Shown here one piece after another: positions 1 through 14,300 of a stretch of 64,000 bases of DNA (its first letter is position 1; each line of letters starts with the position of its first letter). Both the position numbers and the translations under genes were made by a program. The stretch is from Cyclina sinensis (taxonomy: Eukaryota > Mollusca > Bivalvia > Venerida > Veneridae): positions 46,159,241-46,223,240 of the forward strand of contig JAAONU010000016.1 in assembly GCA_012932295.1 (NCBI GenBank), given 5' to 3'. The notes under the pieces were generated by a model that did no database searches, was not told where the DNA came from, and saw nothing but the letters and a program-made list of their open reading frames with translations.

Positions 1-1378
1 AGCACTGTATAGTATAACGCGATACGACATAGCACAGTATAAATACAGTTTGTCACGGTACGATATAGCACAGTTTAGTATAGCGCGATACGACATAGCA
101 CAGTATAAATACGGTTTGTCACGGTACGATATAGCACTGTATAGTATAGCGCGATACGACATAGCACAGTATAAATACGGTTTGTCACGGTACGATATAG
201 CACTGTACAGTATAGCGCGATACGACATAGCACAGTATAAATACAGTTTGTCACGGTACGATATAGCACTGTATAGTATAGCGCGATACGACATGATACA
301 GTGTAAATACGGTTTGTCACGGTACGATATAGCACTGTATAGTATAGCGCGATACGACATAGCACAGTATAAATACGGTTTGTCACGGTTCGATATAGCA
401 CTGTATAGTATAGCGCGATACGACATAGCACAGTATAAATACGGTTTGTCACGGTACGATATAGCACTGTATAGTATAGCGCGATACGACATAGCACAGT
501 ATAAAAACGGTTTGTCACGGTACGATATAGCACTGTATAGTATAGCGCGATACGACATAGCACAGTATAAATACGGTTTGTCACGGTACGATATAGCACT
601 GTATAGTATAGCGCGATACGACATAGCACAGTATAAATACACTTTGTCACGGTTCGATATAGCACTGCATAGTATAGCGCGATACGACATAGCACAGTAT
701 AAATACGGTTTGTCACGGTACGATATAGCACTGTATAGTATAGCGCGATACGACATAGCACAATATAAATACGGTCTGTCACGGTACGATATAGCACTGC
801 ATAGTATAACGCAATACGACACAGCACAGTATAAATACGGTTTGTCACGGTACGATATAGCACTGTATAGTATAGCGTGATACGATATAGCACAGTATAA
901 ATACGGTTTGTCACGGTACGATATAGCACTGCATAGTATAACGCGATACGGCGTAGCACAGTATAAATACGGTTTGTCACGGTACGATATAGCACTGTAT
1001 ATAATAGCACGAGACGACATAGTACAGTTTAAGTACGGTGGTTTGACACGGTACGATATAGGTCTGTATAGTATAGCACGATACGACATAGTACAGTATA
1101 AGTACGGTTTGACTCGGTACGATATAACACTGTATAGTATAGCGCGATACGACATAGTTAAGTATAAGTACAGTTTGTCACGGTACGATATAGCACTGTA
1201 TAGTATAGCGCGATACGACATAGTACAGTATAAGTACGGTTTGTCACGGTACGATATAGCACTGTATAGTATAGCGCGATAAGACATAGTAAAGTATAAG
1301 TACAGTTCGTCACGGTCATGTATTGCCATGTAGATCATAGCACGATACGACATGATACAGTGTAAGTACGGTTGGTCA
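1..1378. repeat. 66-bp satellite/minisatellite array, truncated at window edge
   Basis: A tandem array starts before base 1 and decays after about 1300. The repeat unit is 66 bp and consists of two diverged halves of about 33 bp, one carrying cggtacgatatagcactg and the other cgatacgacatagcacag. Copies between 60 and 900 are nearly identical; those from 900 to 1378 are more diverged, as expected at the edge of an array kept uniform by unequal exchange. Because 66 is divisible by three and the unit lacks stops in several frames, long open frames appear on both strands. They are artefacts of the repeat. Confidence 0.95.
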
Positions 1379-1515
1379 CAAAAACAAACACAGTGCAGTT
1401 ATGCAAAAACAAACACAGTGCAGTTCATGCAAACACACAGTGCAGTTCATGCAAAAACACAGTGCAGTTCATGCAAAAACACAGTGCAGTTCAACAGCAT
1501 AGCACATAGTAAAAC
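1376..1515. repeat. Short 22-bp minisatellite next to the satellite
   Basis: About five imperfect copies of a unit of about 22 bp containing acacagtgcagttcatgcaa follow the 66-bp array directly. The tract ends in a T-run near 1510. It is a separate repeat family from the 66-bp unit, although both contain a cacagt core. Confidence 0.8.
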
Positions 1516-2350
1516 ACAGTTTTTTTCATTTTTAGCTTGAGAAAAAATGAAGGCATTCTGTAATCGCAGGCACGGTGATATACTATTGTATCCGTCTCCG
1601 GGTCGTGTTTAATTCAAGCGACCCTGTCCTGACAACAAGTAATGGCACGAACTTGAGCCCATAGACCAGTGATTACTCGCTTAGTTCATCCGACTGAACG
1701 AAGTGATAAATATATTAAATATAATTTCCTTTATGTTTTATGGTGTAAGATTCAGTTTCACTGGTAATGTATACTTAAATATCAGGTATTATTTATGTGT
1801 TACAGCTATTCTTAAACGAGCAGCTAAATTTATAACAGACATTGGACATTCGTTATTGGAGAGGTCATCAGACCTCTCCACAGTGTTGGCTTTAATTGCT
1901 GGCGGCATCCATTTTTGCGTATCAAATTTTAGTTAATGATCTCATATTAAGCCTAAAATCATGAAAACCAGTCTACAAAGATAGTTATGCGCATGCACCG
2001 AATCAAAATACGAATTTATTTAAACGAAACCAAAATTTAACATCGGGTCAAAACGGCCCATGGTTAAAACGGCCCATTATGAACAGAACGTACAGAATAA
2101 TTTTGTATTAATTTTGTGAACGACTGACTCACAGATGGGCCGACGATGAAAAAAAAGAAAATGTTCTTACATCTTGAAATTTTTGCTTCAATTGTGAAGA
2201 ACATATTTAAAGTAAGTTACTGATTCATTTTTTGATACAGAAAAACATCAAAATATAATTTTTTACACACTTTTATCGGTAAAAAATTTACCCCGTTAGT
2301 CACGGGGTGGATACTTCAGTTATAAAATCAATTTTGACGCATTTACAAGT
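1516..2350. other. No gene recognised
   Basis: AT-rich unique-looking sequence. The only local structure is a pair of close copies of aaaacggccca near 2047-2080. No open frame here has splice sites or a recognisable domain. Confidence 0.6.
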
Positions 2351-2431
2351 AACCACTGTGGCACAGTGGTCTAGATCGTCTCACACTATTTTGCTGACAA
2401 AAGGTCGTGGGTTCGAATCCTGGGTGAGTCA
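2351..2431 (+). repeat. tRNA-like unit, probably SINE head or tRNA pseudogene
   Basis: A pol III A box (TGGCACAGTGG, 2359-2369) and a perfect B box (GGTTCGAATCC, 2410-2420) are spaced as in a tRNA. The 3' end ggtgagtc does not pair with the 5' end, so a working cloverleaf acceptor stem is not formed. A T-run follows at 2435-2440 and could act as a pol III terminator. I read it as a tRNA-derived SINE head or a decayed tRNA copy. Confidence 0.55.
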
Positions 2432-3696
2432 AAACTTTTTTCAGTTTTCTTGGCGTATAGAAGCATAATTTTGATTTTTCCGTAGTATATTAAATTCTCT
2501 TAAATTTTAAAGAAAAAAATTTCAACAAAATTCTGTGAGTCAGTCGCTTTAACTAAACACAAAAAGATACAATTATAGGGATGTATTTCTTATAATGCAT
2601 GCTACTTTTTAAAAACTACGAATTCTAAAATGCATTTTTTTCTGAGAAACTCATCAGCCTGTTGAACAAATTAATATTTAGCCATGGTCATGAAAAAATG
2701 GTAAATATTTTTTACGAATTTCAGAGGATTTTTGATAAGTCCATTTCCTCGATTTGGATCAAATTTACGCCCTTTAAATATTTAGTCCAGCTTAACAGTT
2801 ACTATCGCTGATTATTTTGTAAAATATTTGGACTAAGAAAGGTGTAATTAAAGCTTGAAAGGGAAAACAAAACTTAATGAGCCTAAAAAATCAGCAGTTC
2901 AACATGTGAGTTCTGGCTTTAACAACTACATGCATTGTTGTAAAAGAGGGGGGAGTAAAGCCTTAGGGGCTTATAAGAAGATCCCCAAGATTCTACATGG
3001 TATGAAATACATGAGGTTATCTTAATTTGTTTCATTTATTTAAGTGATAGATACGCCACTATAAAAACATTTGAAATAACTAAATTATAGTCAGTTTCGG
3101 TCATTTTGCCTAATAAGGCATTAACTATTAATAATAGTTAGGTTACTAGTTTTTATAATTATTCAAGTCACAGAACGTTTAAAAATTCAAAATGACCTTG
3201 GAAACAAGTAGATTCATTCTTTCAGTGACGACAGCTGCTGACCTCTCTTTGGCTTACTTTTTAAAGGAAGCCAACTTGTGTTTGCAATAAATTTAGATCT
3301 GCCTGTCTCAGGACTTGTCACGTGACCGTGGCTAATTTGCATTTACTAATATGTGATGTATCAACCAGTTAGTGAAACCGTAGATTATTATAAATAATTA
3401 GTTGTTTGTACAATGGAATGTTCGTTAGAAGTTTAGTCATAAAAAATTTAAATATTATTATTAGATCTAGAACCCTGCAATTATCTCTACATATATAAAT
3501 ACATAAATAAAATAAATAAGATTTATCGGTTAATATGGTCCAATTCTATTTCTCCCGTTAAACTAATCTACATTGTACATGACATTTGTACTGACGGAGT
3601 AACTGCCCTTAACTTGTTTGGGAAAGGTAAGATTTGGACGTCGCAATAAACTCATCGTCGGTGACCCCGGTACATATTCTTCACAACTACATTATG
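2432..3696. other. No gene recognised
   Basis: AT-rich non-coding sequence with scattered short open frames only. I see no splice-bounded open frame, RNA gene or repeat array. Confidence 0.55.
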
Positions 3697-4013
3697 TACC
3701 GTGGGATAATTGACTGCTGATTATTCGTTTTCATGAATATTAATTAGCTATGGGATGTAACTCTTCGTCGAATGAGATGCCGTATTACAAATAGACACTC
3801 TTCAGTGTGGAGAGTAAGCATAATGACAAGTTACTTAAAATAGACGTATTTCCCAGGATTTAAACATAGGCGCGGAAGGCAAATTGTAACAAGTAATTTC
3901 ATTGGCTGAGATTCCGCAAGGGAAATCTTACGGAAACGAATGAAAGTAGGTAATGAATTATTCATGATTACGAAATTTTACCAGCCAATTGTCCCACGGT
4001 AGATAAATAGAGT
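3697..4013. mobile_element. MITE-like inverted repeat
   Basis: The left end (taccgtgggataattgactg, from 3698) recurs in reverse complement at 3993-4012 with two mismatches. The similarity continues inward for about 40 bp through a tcatgaat-containing stretch. The 317-bp unit has no coding capacity. No target-site duplication was obvious, so the true ends may lie slightly further out. Confidence 0.45.
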
Positions 4014-7000
4014 GAAACGGAATGGATCGAACGTGGGTTTCCGACGATGCAATAAACTAGACTTCATAGCTGTAAACACTAAGAGATACGTTAAATTTGG
4101 TATGCATGTATGCAAATAGTTTTTAATGCTATTTTTTGCCAATCGATTACGGTTATAAAAAAGAAGAACGAATATTTCTGTTGTATAAAAGTTCTCATTG
4201 TTTTGTTTGCCATATATACTGATGTTTATTATTCTAGATACTCTGAACTAATCCGCTGTTTCTCTTTTGCCTGTTCTAATCCGATGTTTCTCTTTTGCCT
4301 TATGTGCCTATATGGGAAACTTTGAAGATCTTCTTGTTAGATATGTGAAAATAATTTGGTGAAAACGTTCCTAATGTGACCCTCTATACACATTCTGAAT
4401 TTTATTGTGATCCGTAAAATGATATGACCGCAAGGAGTGGGGCATATTTTCTTTATGTCTTTATGGGACAAGCTTTAAAAATGTTATTATTTTACCCCAA
4501 CCAAATTTTGTTGGTGAAATCTTGTGATGCGAGGTACACCCTAGATCTTTTTATTTGAAACTTATTGAGCATGTATACCAAGAAGAGTAGATATGTATGA
4601 CGTTATTTTCATGCATGCCAATGCCCGTCACACACACTTTGTTTGATAGCCCCTTTAAATCTCAGGTTTCCCGGATTCTCTCGTATTTATTATCAAGGGA
4701 TTGGTGCCTATTTTGTTGTAAGTTGTAAGTGATTTAAAAGAATAAAGAAAACATCCCAACAGAACTTTAGACAGTTTTCACATCGACTAAACGTATGCAC
4801 ATCTTTCCATATTCTATATTAAGCAATGAAGTCATAGACAAGATACATCATATCAATTTTAGTTATCCGTCGTTGGTCTATCGGGATACAGGATTTTTCC
4901 TTAAAGGAAACATTTTGTGTTTTACTTTTATGAACATATTTCAGATGGTTAAGTTTTTAGTAAGTGTTATTTACAGGCTGAAATTTCTGTGAAACACGTG
5001 CTATGCGTTATAAGGATTCTTTCTTTCTTACGCATTACACTTCCCCTTTATACGGCCATTTTTTTTGGCACAGACAAACAATACACATAAATTAGAAACA
5101 TGTCTGTATAAATCTAGGAATATTTTAACTTCCTCCGTGCTTTGTATGTAAACCATACAGGAAGACACCTAGTATTTGTTATTTGCTACTTCAAATGCCA
5201 TTACTGTGACACCCCTGACAGTTTAATGCCCAACACCAACAATTTTACGACTCTGCAAGTACATCTAACTCTTTGCCTAATAAGCCAAAACATGATGCAT
5301 GAGGTGGAAACACAGTACATGTACTTAATTATTATGAATGTGTAATTTTTATGATACGAAAATAAGTAAAATGATTGTAATAAAATGTAAGATTGAGGAC
5401 AGTTATGTGTTCACGCGCTTTGCTAGTTAGTTTTTGTTGAAAATTTGTTGAATTCGTATTTTAAATGCATTTTTTTTCAAACTTTCACACATTATGTTTC
5501 GCACTGCATTTATTGGAAAGACAGATCAATATTAGAGTTATCGGACTTTGATTTGCTTATAGTGTTCGGTTTCCGCCTTGCATTTCTCTTTTATTGAGTT
5601 TGCAGCCAAAACTGTTGTAATATTAAGGCAAGACTAGGCGTTCGTCTCGCAAATGTTATAAACTGAGGTATCTTTTTTTGAAATCGAGACTTATTTGAAA
5701 TAAAGCACTTATCCCGAGCACCTGTTTCCTGGTTTGAATAAACAGACAATGTCGGTAATAAACAAAGCTAGCTTCTGTATATTTCTACATGCCATTATCA
5801 AACAACCGTCTTGTTGTAAAATAAATGTCCAAATATGATTTATTATGTAACCAAAATTGCATTTTTGCTCTCTGTATGTTCTTATTTTCATTTTATACGT
5901 TCAAGGACTGGGCTGCTTTCTACCAACAGAATATGTACACTAGTAAACAACAATAAGTTAGGTTCGGTAACTGTGAAAAGATCACTCCCAATAAGCAAGG
6001 TTCGGGAACCGTCAAAACATACATGTACCAAATCCCGTGTCTCTGTAATTTCTCTTAAAATGTATCTTATTTTACACCAAACATCTCGACATTCCAAGAA
6101 AACTTTAGTAAGGTTGCATCAGAGTCAAGGTCAACGACATAGTTTCAGTTGTAAATAGACGAATTGCATGTTAAGTGGCTATACATAATTTACCTTTCTT
6201 CCTCCCCACTCCTCTCCTCCAACTTTTTCTTGTTTTGTTTCTGTATTTGAAAAAATTGTAGCAATAAGGAACTCTCTGTGTATCTTACAAAATTATATTC
6301 TCTTGTTAAAAAGGTAGTAACATTTACATAAACTGAACTGGATAATTTGTTTGCCAAAATAGGATGTTCATAATATAATTTCTTTGACCTTGACCTTGTA
6401 TTGAAAAGGAAAAATGTCGGGGACATTGACATATTCAAAGTCTTAGATATTACTTTCAAAAAGAAATTATTGCATCCCAAACTATCCTTTCTTAACGAAA
6501 CTAAAACTAAACATATTTTGTGTTTCAGATTACCTTTGGTAAAGAGGCAAAACCCGACTAGAGACACATATTTTATCCACAGTTTTACATAACGTGACAA
6601 AATCTTTTGTGTTTGTTCCTTTTTTGAATTTTTCCGTAGCTAAGAATGCCAAAAATGCACAGCAACATACTAATGCCTACTGTCGGCATTTTTTAAAAAA
6701 AATTTGCAACAAAATAAATGTTTTCCTCGTGTGTACAATAATCGCCTTCATCCAGTAATATGCTGACATGATATGCTAGGGAATGTAATTGTCTAAGAGT
6801 TGAAAATAAAATCAGTTGTTGACCAAAGCAAAAACTTAAATTGAAATTAAAATTTATAAATTATTCTTGCAAATAGCAGGATTATTTTCACTTTTAAACA
6901 GGTTGTTTTACTTTTTAACATGGTCCTCAGTAACACATTAATATCTTTAAAAAAAAGGAGAAATGTAGCCTATTTTACAATAAAGTGACACAACTACCAT

Positions 7001-9984
7001 ATCATTAATCTTTTTGACATGTTCTTCATCCGAAAAAATTATCGAGCGTTAAAACGTGTATGCTTACTATTACCGCAAAAGTAAAATATTTCTAATTACA
7101 CCTAAGATATAAAAAGAACAAAAAGCAATCATTACAATAAATTATTTTCAAATTAGGGGTTAAGAACTTAGGTATCATTCATCGATTCAACACTTTAAAT
7201 AAAAGCCAATTTACTCATTTATAGATTGGGTTTAAACTTTTTTGTTACTCCAGAATCGCGTAAACAATTATAGGCAAATATATTTAGCAAGCAAACGTTA
7301 CCAAATTGATACTTACGTTTATCAAAAACGAAAAGATCCTACAGTTTTAAGAAATATTCCTTACAAAGATATAAATATATTTCTGACAGTTGCACGATTG
7401 TTCCGTTACTCCATTTTTCACGTAAGACTTTGGCCAACTGTACTTGTTTTATACATAAATGTTGAGTATATGCATAACTTGTACTCATTTGCATAGACTT
7501 GACAACTGTTGTTTAAGCGGCTGTCATCGTCATGGAAATTGTTTTCTATTAATTGCTGAAAGAATATTTTTGCCAGCTAATACCTTATCAGTTTTCATAG
7601 ATATTTTTATCAAATTTTTGTTAAAGATATTTAACGTCATGTGACATTAATTGATTTAAAAACAGCCTTTTTCTACAGTATTTTCATTGACGCTTATATG
7701 TTCGGAATCCGTTTGATATGCATAACCCTTGTTGGAAAACTGGCAAAACAATAACATGCAGACTGTTGTATTTGTTATGGTTTGTTTTGTTATCAGTGGA
7801 ACCTAACGCTGTTCTGGGCCCTTGTGCATCTTACAGAAGGTTGAAATAATTTTCCTATCTGTGTTAACTGACAAAAGCGGCTTACAAAGTCAGTGATATA
7901 AATATAAAGTCTTTACAGCTACTTCCGGCCAATGACAGCTGGCATATTGCCATTAAAACGTACTTCCGCTCATTCCGGCTGCCATTTTGTGTAGTTTAAT
8001 GAGTAATTCTTTATAAAAAAAATCGTTATTATTTGTCGACGGCAAGCCTTCAGTTGTGCGAACATTAGAAGATAAAATCGAAATACATGTTTCCGAGGGG
8101 TTGTGCAACTTGCTCTTCAGAAAACTGAACTAACCCAGAGCATATTAAAACAATGAATGCTTAGAAGTGTGCTATTCAGTGAAGCAATTGTTTTGTATAG
8201 ACTTATGATAGATAAAGATTTTGATAATATTTTAAGATAATATTTAAGAATATTCTATGTCGAAGCGTCAAACACTTTTGTTTCAGTCTGAAATTCTAGT
8301 CCATTCAGTTCTGCTCAATTGAAAACTGACACAGAACTGCTTAAGACTAGAAGTCATTAAAACCCTGTTTTTCAGCTCACACCTCCCTTATGTATTATTA
8401 ACAACACTACAACATTGTAATGATATGATATTTTAAGTCACATATGACCTGTTTTTTGCAAAACTACTTGTCACATATCCGTCAGCTTACGCTATTATGT
8501 TTGCTGGCCCATTTATCATCCTACTAATGCAGTAAACATGAAGAAGTTTTAGTTTTCCCCTTCTATTCCTACTCCGTTCGACGGCCTTCCACGGTCGAAT
8601 TATTTTAAGAACAGACACAGACTTGTCTTTTGCACAGACAGGGTATTTTTTTGTCTGTAGGATCTTCTTCGTTTATTTTAGCTGTCAAATCTGCTCAAAC
8701 TTCCCGTTTTTACCTTGCTTTAGGTATGCTTCAGAAATGAAATATTTTTTACAACTCTTTTGTATGCAATTTCGATGTAATTTATTACATCTTGAGAAAT
8801 ACCTCATATAATCTACTAAAAGATTGAAATGAGTTAGAATCAAATGCATCTTGTGAAATGGTTTGCATTTCAAATTATTTCATTACATGTATACCAAAAG
8901 AAATATATGTACTGTGGCAAGGAACATATTTGTCTACTGGATTTATTTCCTTATGTATTTCTGCATCTGCTCGTGACATTTCGAATGTCATCATATTTGA
9001 CAGACTATGCATTCATGATATACGACAGGTGGTCACTTCTTTACCCACGAACTGGGCGTTGTCCATCAGAATTGTGGTCAGAATCGTAATCTGTTCCTAC
9101 TTGTATGCATTTTGCAAAGATTCGCACTTCTGATCTGTGTTTAGCCAGTTTGTCTGCAACAGTTCATTTCATTATGATATATACATCTGCACTGTCAATG
9201 TGTTATCCTCATCTTTACTTGTCCATCCGTAGGTTGACAGACGTCAGGTGCTCGCTTAATTACACACAAGTAATCACTCATGAGAGGTGTGCTTACAAAA
9301 GCTTGGAGACAAGTTGTTATTATTTAATGTTTTATTTTTATTATAGATGTAATTGTTTTGTCGTTTCATTGAATAGAAATTATTGAAATTTAACCAAAGT
9401 ATTAACCTGAAACGGTGATGAAATATTGCATCGGTATGAAAATGACAATATCATGTTTGATACTTATTTCATTTTAACAACATGTTTTTAATATTTGATC
9501 CCTTAATATTAGTATTAAGTTGGTTCAAACTAGCAACAAAAAGGCTCTCCTACGCAGTAATCTCCCCTTTTTTCAGGAAAGAAGCTGCTGCCTGGCGTGA
9601 CGGTACAAAAAACGAAATTTGGGGTCAATTATTAAAGTCAATAAGCTTTTCCCCGTTTCTTTTGTGGTTAATAATTGAATATTGACCTGAAGATCAAGTG
9701 TATTACAATTAAGTACACAGTTGTGTTTGTATAGATACAACCTCTGACAAACGCGTCAGGTAATCGATTCTTTGGCTCATTGCTTAGAAAGTAGCTTTAT
9801 CAAAGTCCTTATGATAGTGGGGCATGAGTACAAAATGCCAAGCATACTCTACAGTTACAGAAATATTCTGTATGTGTAAAGTTGCATGTATCCGACATTT
9901 TTACGTCTTCAGAAGATTATGCGCCGACTTAATGTTGTGCATCTATATCTTTTTGGTCCATTCTGATGCTTTCATGCAAGCTTT
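4014..9984. other. About 6 kb without a recognisable gene
   Basis: AT-rich sequence with many open frames of 60-140 codons. None has a domain, a codon pattern or flanking splice sites that I can support. The longest, 6190-6600 on the minus strand and 5835-6158 on the plus strand, look like chance frames. This is intergenic or very long intronic sequence. Confidence 0.5.
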
Positions 9985-11216
9985 GCAAGATGATCTGATA
10001 TATTCCATGTGTGTTGGTCTAGCATATTTCATGCAAGTTGTTCAGATATATTACATGCAAGCTTGTCTGATATAATGAGCTGGTCTGATATATTTCATGT
10101 GAGCTGGTCTGTTATATTTGTTTGCAAGTTGTTCATATAAGTTACATATCAGCAGGTCTGATATATTACATGCACGATGCCCTGATATACTCTATGCAAG
10201 CTGATATGATTTATTCATGCAAGCTGTCCTGATATATTCCATGTGAGTTGGTCTGATGTAATATGTGCAAACTGGTCTGATACATTCTGTGCACACTGGT
10301 CTGATACGTTCTGTGCAAACTGGTCTGATACGTTCTGTGCAAACTTTTCTTATACGTTCTGTACAAACTGGTCTGATATCTGTGCAAACTTTTCTAATAC
10401 GTTCTGTACAAACTGGTCTGACACGTTCTGCGCAAACTGGTCTGATACGTTCTGTGCAAACTGGTCTGATACGTTCTGTGCAAACTGGTCTGATACGTTC
10501 TGTGCAAACTGGTCTGATACGTTCTGTGCAAACTGGTCTGACACGTTCTGTGCAAACTGGTCTGATACGTTCTGTGCAAACTGGTCTGACACGTTCTGTG
10601 CAAACTGGTCTGATACGTTCTGCGCAAACTGGTCTGATACGTTCTGTACAAACTGGTCTGACACGTTCTGCGCAAACTGGTCTGATACGTTCTGTGCAAA
10701 CTGGTCTGATACGTTCTGTGCAAACTGGTCTGATACGTTCTGTGCAAACTGGTCTGATACGTTCTATGCAAACTGGTCTGATACGTTCTGTGCAAACTGG
10801 TCTGACACGTTCTGTGCAAACTGGTCTGATACGTTCTGTGCAAACTGGTCTGATACGTTCTGTGCAAACTGGTCTGATACGTTCTGTGCAAACTGGTCTG
10901 ATACGTTCTGTGCAAACTGGTCTGACACGTTCTGCGCAAACTGGTCTTATACGTTTTGTGCAAACTGGTCTGATACGTTCTGTGCAAACTGGTCTGATAC
11001 GTTCTGTGCAAACTTTTCTTATACGTTCTGTACAAACTGGTCTGATATCTGTGCAAACTTTTCTTATACGTTCTGTACAAACTGGTCTGACACGTTCTGC
11101 GCAAACTGGTCTGATATGTTCTGTCCATGCTGGTCTGATAAATCTGTGCAAACTGAGCTGATACGTTCTGTGCAAACTGGTCTGATATGTTCTGTGCAAA
11201 CTGCTGTGGTATCATT
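9985..11216. repeat. 24-bp minisatellite, subfamily A
   Basis: Head-to-tail copies of a 24-bp unit (tctgatacgttctgtgcaaa plus ctgg). Units from 10260 to 11150 are very homogeneous. Those from 9985 to 10260 are degenerate and closer to subfamily B (atatattcc in place of atacgttct). Around 10376 and 11042 identical shortened units (tctgatatctgtgcaaactt) occur within matching 5-unit blocks, so a larger segment was duplicated inside the array. Open frames of up to 352 codons in several frames arise because 24 is a multiple of three. Confidence 0.95.
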
Positions 11217-11340
11217 TAATTTCGCTGGCACGAAATTTCGCGCAATTGCCGAAAAAGCCGGTTTCGCGCGGACGTTAATTCGCGCAAATCGAATTTTGTA
11301 AAAAAGAAAAAGAAAAAAGTCATGATTTTAATAGATTTTT
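11217..11340. other. CpG-rich spacer between the two minisatellite subfamilies
   Basis: About 120 bp of non-repeat sequence interrupts the 24-bp array. The first 70 bp is rich in ttcgcg/cgcgaa words (for example aaatttcgcgcaattgccg), followed by an A-rich stretch. No terminal repeat or target duplication is obvious. It could be a small insertion or the scar of a rearrangement that separated subfamilies A and B. Confidence 0.6.
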
Positions 11341-14300
11341 GACAGATCCTTTGTGCAAGGTTGTCTAATATATTATGTGTAAGCTGGTCTAATATATTAT
11401 GTGCAAGATGGTCTGATTTTTTTGTCCAACTTGGTCTGATATATTTTGTGCATGCTGATCTGGTGTATTCTGTGCAAGATTGTCTGATATATTCCATGCA
11501 AGCTGGTCTGATATATTCTTTGCAAGCTGATCTCAAATATTCTATAGACTGGTCTGATATGCACTAAGCAAGCTGATCTGAAATAGTCCATGCAAGCTGG
11601 TCTTGTATATTCAATGTAAGATGGTCTGATATATTCTGTGCAGGTTGGTGTGATATATTCTCTGGAAGTTGGTCCGATATATTCTATGGAAGATGGTCTT
11701 ATATATTCTGTGCAGGTTGGTCTGATATATTTTGTGCAAGTTGGTGTGATATATTCTGTGCAAGCTGGTCTGATATATTCTGTGGAAGATGGTCTGGTAT
11801 ATACTATACAAGCTGGTCTTATATATTCTGTGAAAGTTGGTCTGATATATTCTCTGCACGCTGGACTGATATATTCTGTGGAAGTTGGTCTGATATATTC
11901 TCTGCACGCTGGACTGATATATTCAATGTAAGATGGTCTGATATATTCTGTGCAGGTTGGTGTGATATATTCTGTGCAGGTTGGTGTGATATATTCTGTG
12001 GAAGTTGGTCTTATATATTCTGTTGAAGTTGGTCTGATATATCTTGTGCAGGTTGGTGTGATATATTCTGTGGAAGCTGGTCTGATATGCACCAAGCAAG
12101 CTGATCTGAAATAGTCCATGCAAGCTGGTCTTGTATATTCAATGTAAGATGGTCTGATATATTCTGTGCAGGTTGGTGTGATATATTCTGTGCAAGCTGG
12201 TCTGATATATTCTGTGGAAGATGGTCTGGTATTTACTATACAAGCTGGTCTTATATATTCTGTGAAAGTTGGTCTGATATATTCTCTGCACGCTGGACTG
12301 ATATATTCTGTGGAAGTTGGTCTGATATATTCTCTGCACGCTGGACTGATATATTCAATATAAGATGGTCTGATATATTCTGTGCAGGTTGGTGTGATAT
12401 ATTCTGTGCAGGTTGGTGTGATATATTCTGTGGAAGTTGGTCTTATATATTCTGTTGAAGTTGGTCTGATATATCTTGTGCAGGTTGGTGTGATATATTC
12501 TGTGGAAGCTGGTCTGATATGCACCAAGCAAGCTGATCTGAAATAGTCCATGCAAGCTGGTCTTGTATATTCAATGTAAGATGGTCTGATATATTCTGTG
12601 CAGGTTGGTGTGATATATTCTGTGCAGGTTGGTGTGATATATTCTGTGGAAGATGGTCTTAAATATTCTGTTGAAGTTGGTCTCATATATTTTGTGCAGG
12701 TTGGTGTAATATATTCTGTGCAAGCTGGTCTGATATATTCTGTGGAAGATGGTCGGATATATTCTGTGGAAGATGGTCTGATATATTCTCTGCACGCTGG
12801 ACTGATATATTCAATGTAAGATGGTCTGATATATTCTGTGCAGGTTGATGTGATATATTCTGTGCAGGTTGGTGTGATATATTCCATGCAAGATGGTCTT
12901 ATATATTCTGTTGAAGTTGATTTGATATATCTTGTGCAGGTTGGTGTGATATATTCTGTGGAAGCTGGTCTGATATGCACCAAGCAAGCTGATCTGAAAT
13001 AGTCCATGCAAGCTGGTCTTGTATATTCAATGTAAGATGGTCTGATATATTCTGTGCAGGTTGGTGTGATATATTCTGTGCAGGTTGGTGTGATATATTC
13101 TGTGCAGGTTGGTGTGATATATTCTGTGGAAGATGGTCTTATATATTCTGTTGAAGTTGGTCTGATATATTTTGTGCAGGTTGGTGTGGTATATTCTGTG
13201 CAGGCTGGTCTTGTATATTTAATATAAGATGGTCTGATATATTCTGTGGAAGTTGGTCGGATATATTCTGTCGAAGCTGGTCTTATATATTCTGTTGAAG
13301 TTGGTCTGATATATTTTGTGCAGGTTGGTGTGATATATTCCATGCAAGCTGGTCTTACATATTCAACGTAAGATGGTCTGATATATTCTGTGCAGGTTGC
13401 TGTGATATATTCTGTGGACGTTGGTCCGATATATTCTGTGGAAGTTGGTCTAATATATTTTATGCAGGTTGGTGTGATATATTCTATGGAAGTTGGTCTG
13501 ATATATTCTGTGTAAGATTGTCTGATATATTCTTTAGAAGATTATATGATATATTCTGTTGAAGATGGTCTGATATATCCTGCGGAAGTTGGTCTGATAT
13601 ATTTTGTTGAAGATGGTCTGATATATCCTGCGGAAGTTGGTCTGATATATTCTGTTGAAGATGGTCTGATATATCCTGCGGAAGTTGGTCTGATATATTA
13701 TGTGGAAGTTGGTCTGATATATTCTGTGGAAGATGGTCTGATATATATTTTTGGAAGATTATCTGATATATTCTGTTAAAGATGGCCTGATATATCCTGT
13801 GCAAGCTAGTCTTAGATATGTTGTGGAAGTTGGTCTGATATATTCTCTGCAAGCTGGACTGATAAATTCTGTGGATGTTGGTCTGATATATTCAGTGGAA
13901 GTTGGTCTGATATATTCTATGCAAGCTGGACTGATAAATTCTGTGGATGTTGGTCTAATATATTCAGTGGAAGTTGGTCTGATATATTCTATGCAAGCTG
14001 GACTGATAAATTCTGTGGATGTTGGTCTGATATATTCAGTGGAAGTTGGTCTGATATATTCTATGCAAGCTAGACTGATATATCCTGTGCAAGCCGGTCT
14101 GATATATCCCGTGCAAGCTTGTATGATGTATTCTGTGGAAGTTGGTCTAATTTAGTCATTGCAATTTCGTCTGATATATTCTGTGGAAGTTGGTGCGATT
14201 TATTCTCTGCAAGCTGGACTGATATATTTCATACAAATGGTCTGATATATTCTGTGGAAGATGTTATGATACATTCTGTGCAAGCTAGACTGATATCTTC

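Noticed and set aside
50..1282. Long open frames (up to 311 codons) on both strands in the 66-bp array
   Set aside because: Period divisible by three with no stop in the unit; open on both strands; no start context, domain or flanking splice sites.
2351..2431. Functional tRNA gene
   Set aside because: A and B boxes are good but the acceptor stem does not form and the anticodon arm is poor.
5835..6600. Open frames of 107 and 136 codons
   Set aside because: Low-complexity AT-driven composition, overlapping frames on the two strands, and no domain or splice context.
10192..13343. Open frames of 335, 352 and 648 codons in the 24-bp array
   Set aside because: Several overlapping frames are open on both strands because the unit is 24 bp. 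The peptides simply repeat an 8-residue unit, with no signal peptide or anchor.
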